A stretch of DNA of 29,964 bases from positions 1 through 29,964 of the IMG/VR virus record IMGVR_UViG_3300038439_000017; one strand, given 5' to 3'. Of this stretch, positions 28,613 to 29,964 are shown piece by piece (positions within the stretch are counted from its first letter, which is position 1; each line of letters starts with the position of its first letter). A program made the position numbers and the translations under genes. The DNA comes from a virus. The notes beneath the pieces were generated by a model that was given only the letters and a program-made list of their open reading frames with translations, ran no database searches and was not told the DNA's origin.

Positions 28613-28715
28613 TATGGCAGGACTACGTCCAAAGAAGTGATCATTTCTCAGGGATCATTCCTCCTCCCGGACGCCCGAAAAAGCGCCATTTCTTATCCTC
28701 TGAATGACGGGGTCT

Positions 28716-29606
28716 CTATTTTTCAGGTACATATGGTGACCAGCGCGATCCAGCCGCAAGCTCCACACAGGAACTTTTCTTGATAAGGATGCTGCCACCC
28801 TTTGATAGTAACGGAATCGGCGTCCCTGGTTTTTCTAGCCAACCGTGTTGACGAAACGCCACTTCGATTTGTGGATAACCCGATACAACCCATTTTGTAT
28901 ACGGCTTTGGCAGGATACCTACTGGGGTTGCCTCCGTAGCCCAACCCCAAAGCCACGGACTGTTTTCAATAACGCTCATCGAAGGCGGAGGCTTTAGAAC
29001 ATCTAATGCCTCTAATTCCCAATATGTACCTCTGTCTGCTTTTACCATTCCCATCTGTCCAGTTGTCGGCCTGAACAACCACTGCCATCTTTTATTATTC
29101 TCCAAGTTTCTGCCGGTCACAATGTCCCTAGCTCCAATTTCTGGAGAATAGGAATCCGTGTGTGACCTTGACTTCTCAATCATGTCAATATACACCTGCG
29201 TCAATGACCCTAACGTAGCACGGGCGAACACACCCGTATTGGTACTCTTTATGTAAAAGCTTTCTATTTTCCCAACGGGTAATTTATAACCAGATGCCCA
29301 ATTCCAAAAATCCCAAAAGAACTTCGCCCAAACATCTGGAATTTCAACGTAATCATAAACTTGGTCAGCGTATTTTGTAAGCAAGCCCCAATTCTTGTTG
29401 ACTACTGCCGGGAAGGCATACTTATATCCGAACGACCTTGGTTGTCCCAAGACATCAAAGTCGTGCTTCATTTGCACAAACTTTCTACCAATGTCAGGCA
29501 CACGCAGGTTGACATCTTTTAGGATAAACGGAGTGGGTACTGGCGGAGCAGGTTGCCGTTTCTCAAACAGCAGAGACTCTGTCTCGGTGTGAACAATAAT
29601 CTCCAT
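28716..29606 (-). CDS. Unrecognised protein, 296 residues
   Basis: Starts at ATG 29606, one base after the upstream stop, so co-translated. The sequence starts MEIIVHTETESLLFEKRQPA, is Trp/Tyr-rich (VWAKFFWDFWNWASGYKLPV around 93-112), and shows alternating beta-type segments without a signal peptide. A repeated Pro-rich VPTP linker lies near residue 22. I cannot place it. Similar aromatic proteins occur as phage tail-tip or cell-wall-binding proteins; since late genes leave the window at the left, this could be the end of the late operon if the genome is circular, but this is speculation. Confidence 0.6.
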   Translation of the reverse strand: MEIIVHTETESLLFEKRQPAPPVPTPFILKDVNLRVPDIGRKFVQMKHDFDVLGQPRSFGYKYAFPAVVNKNWGLLTKYADQVYDYVEIPDVWAKFFWDFWNWASGYKLPVGKIESFYIKSTNTGVFARATLGSLTQVYIDMIEKSRSHTDSYSPEIGARDIVTGRNLENNKRWQWLFRPTTGQMGMVKADRGTYWELEALDVLKPPPSMSVIENSPWLWGWATEATPVGILPKPYTKWVVSGYPQIEVAFRQHGWLEKPGTPIPLLSKGGSILIKKSSCVELAAGSRWSPYVPEK

Positions 29607-29607
29607 G

Positions 29608-29964
29608 TTACACCACAGGGAAGAAATCTTCCGTCACAGAACTACCGTCCGCATAATGCGAGACAACGGTTAGCGATACGATCTTTTCTTGTTCGGCTGG
29701 CACAGGCGGCTCCACCGGGGGTGTACCCACTAAAACATAATCGGGTCTGCAAATTGCGTTGCCCCAATAGGTAATAGCCATCCAAGCTGGTTGTGCAATT
29801 GTCACGCCGTTTATCTTAATCACACGCCCCCATTTATCTCCTATCTTTACATACTCTGCGAGAAGGGTTTCGGTGTACTCCCGCACCAGATCAATCTCAA
29901 CCTGAGAGCCGGCGGCGTATGATCCAATTACGGATGTGAACGTGCTGGGGGAAACACGCAATCG
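29608..29964 (-). CDS. Partial protein with SH3-like segment (runs off right edge)
   Basis: The frame is open to the window edge; the first possible start inside is only a TTG at 29961 with nothing visible upstream, so the N-terminus is probably missing. The visible 117 residues include a beta-rich stretch LLAEYVKIGDKWGRVIKING and a Pro/Val linker GTPPVEPPVPAEQE before a final beta segment. This layout fits an SH3-like or carbohydrate-binding module with a linker, as seen in phage lysins or tail proteins. Function not assigned. Confidence 0.6.
   Translation of the reverse strand, partial: RLRVSPSTFTSVIGSYAAGSQVEIDLVREYTETLLAEYVKIGDKWGRVIKINGVTIAQPAWMAITYWGNAICRPDYVLVGTPPVEPPVPAEQEKIVSLTVVSHYADGSSVTEDFFPVV

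Noticed and set aside
28459-28707. 82-codon plus-strand ORF in the small RNA region
   Set aside because: Its ATG precedes the predicted transcription start, there is no ribosome site, and it runs through a perfect terminator.
1-29964. tRNA or rRNA genes
   Set aside because: I saw no cloverleaf with a T-arm GGTTCRA motif in convincing context, and no rRNA-like sequence.

Overview
The window is one long stretch of a siphovirus-like (long non-contractile tail) temperate phage or prophage. Almost every gene lies on the minus strand, so the map reads from right to left. The host is inferred, with moderate confidence, to be an uncultured Chloroflexota/Anaerolineae-type bacterium. The grounds are the style of the integron recombination sites, the short palindromic repeats (CTCCCC...GGGGAG followed by a second hairpin), and small phage proteins of a kind I associate with that group. 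No host marker gene is present.

Right to left: (1) 29964-28716 holds two unrecognised genes, the first cut by the window edge. (2) 28612-27913 is a control region: a plus-strand XRE-type repressor fused out of frame to the 3' end of a tyrosine-recombinase gene, a promoter-terminator unit with no convincing ORF (small RNA candidate), and a strong leftward promoter next to a perfect 22-bp palindromic operator. (3) 27913-21161 is the early module: a ribbon-helix-helix-like protein, a RecT/Bet-like protein, zinc-ribbon and winged-helix proteins, a VRR-NUC nuclease, a replication protein ending in a DnaA domain-I-like module, an ASCH protein and a polymerase-X-like protein. (4) 21126-18100 is an integron fragment: the 3' end of an intI-like integrase, an attI-like boundary and seven gene cassettes (eight small genes) separated by attC sites. 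It interrupts a phage gene that starts at 21164. (5) 18076-16594 holds a LuxR-type regulator and three small membrane proteins (lysis candidates). (6) 16120-1 is the late module in standard order: terminase small and large subunits, portal, MuF-like minor head protein, scaffold, decoration protein, major capsid, connectors, major tail protein, tail-assembly chaperones with a -1 frameshift site, tape measure, and a tail-tip gene that runs off the left edge.

The most unusual locus is the minor head gene (12136-10298). It contains an intein with clear N- and C-terminal splicing blocks. The place where a homing endonuclease normally sits is occupied by a complete Vsr/EDxHD-like endonuclease gene encoded on the OPPOSITE strand, with its own promoter and terminator. 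The intein frame stays open across the whole 308-codon antisense region. In that phase the endonuclease must avoid TTA, CTA and TCA codons, and it contains none.

The second major point is the integron cassette array inside a phage genome. Further points are a family of palindromic repeats, two of which lie inside coding sequences, and two promoters with palindromes filling the -35/-10 spacer.
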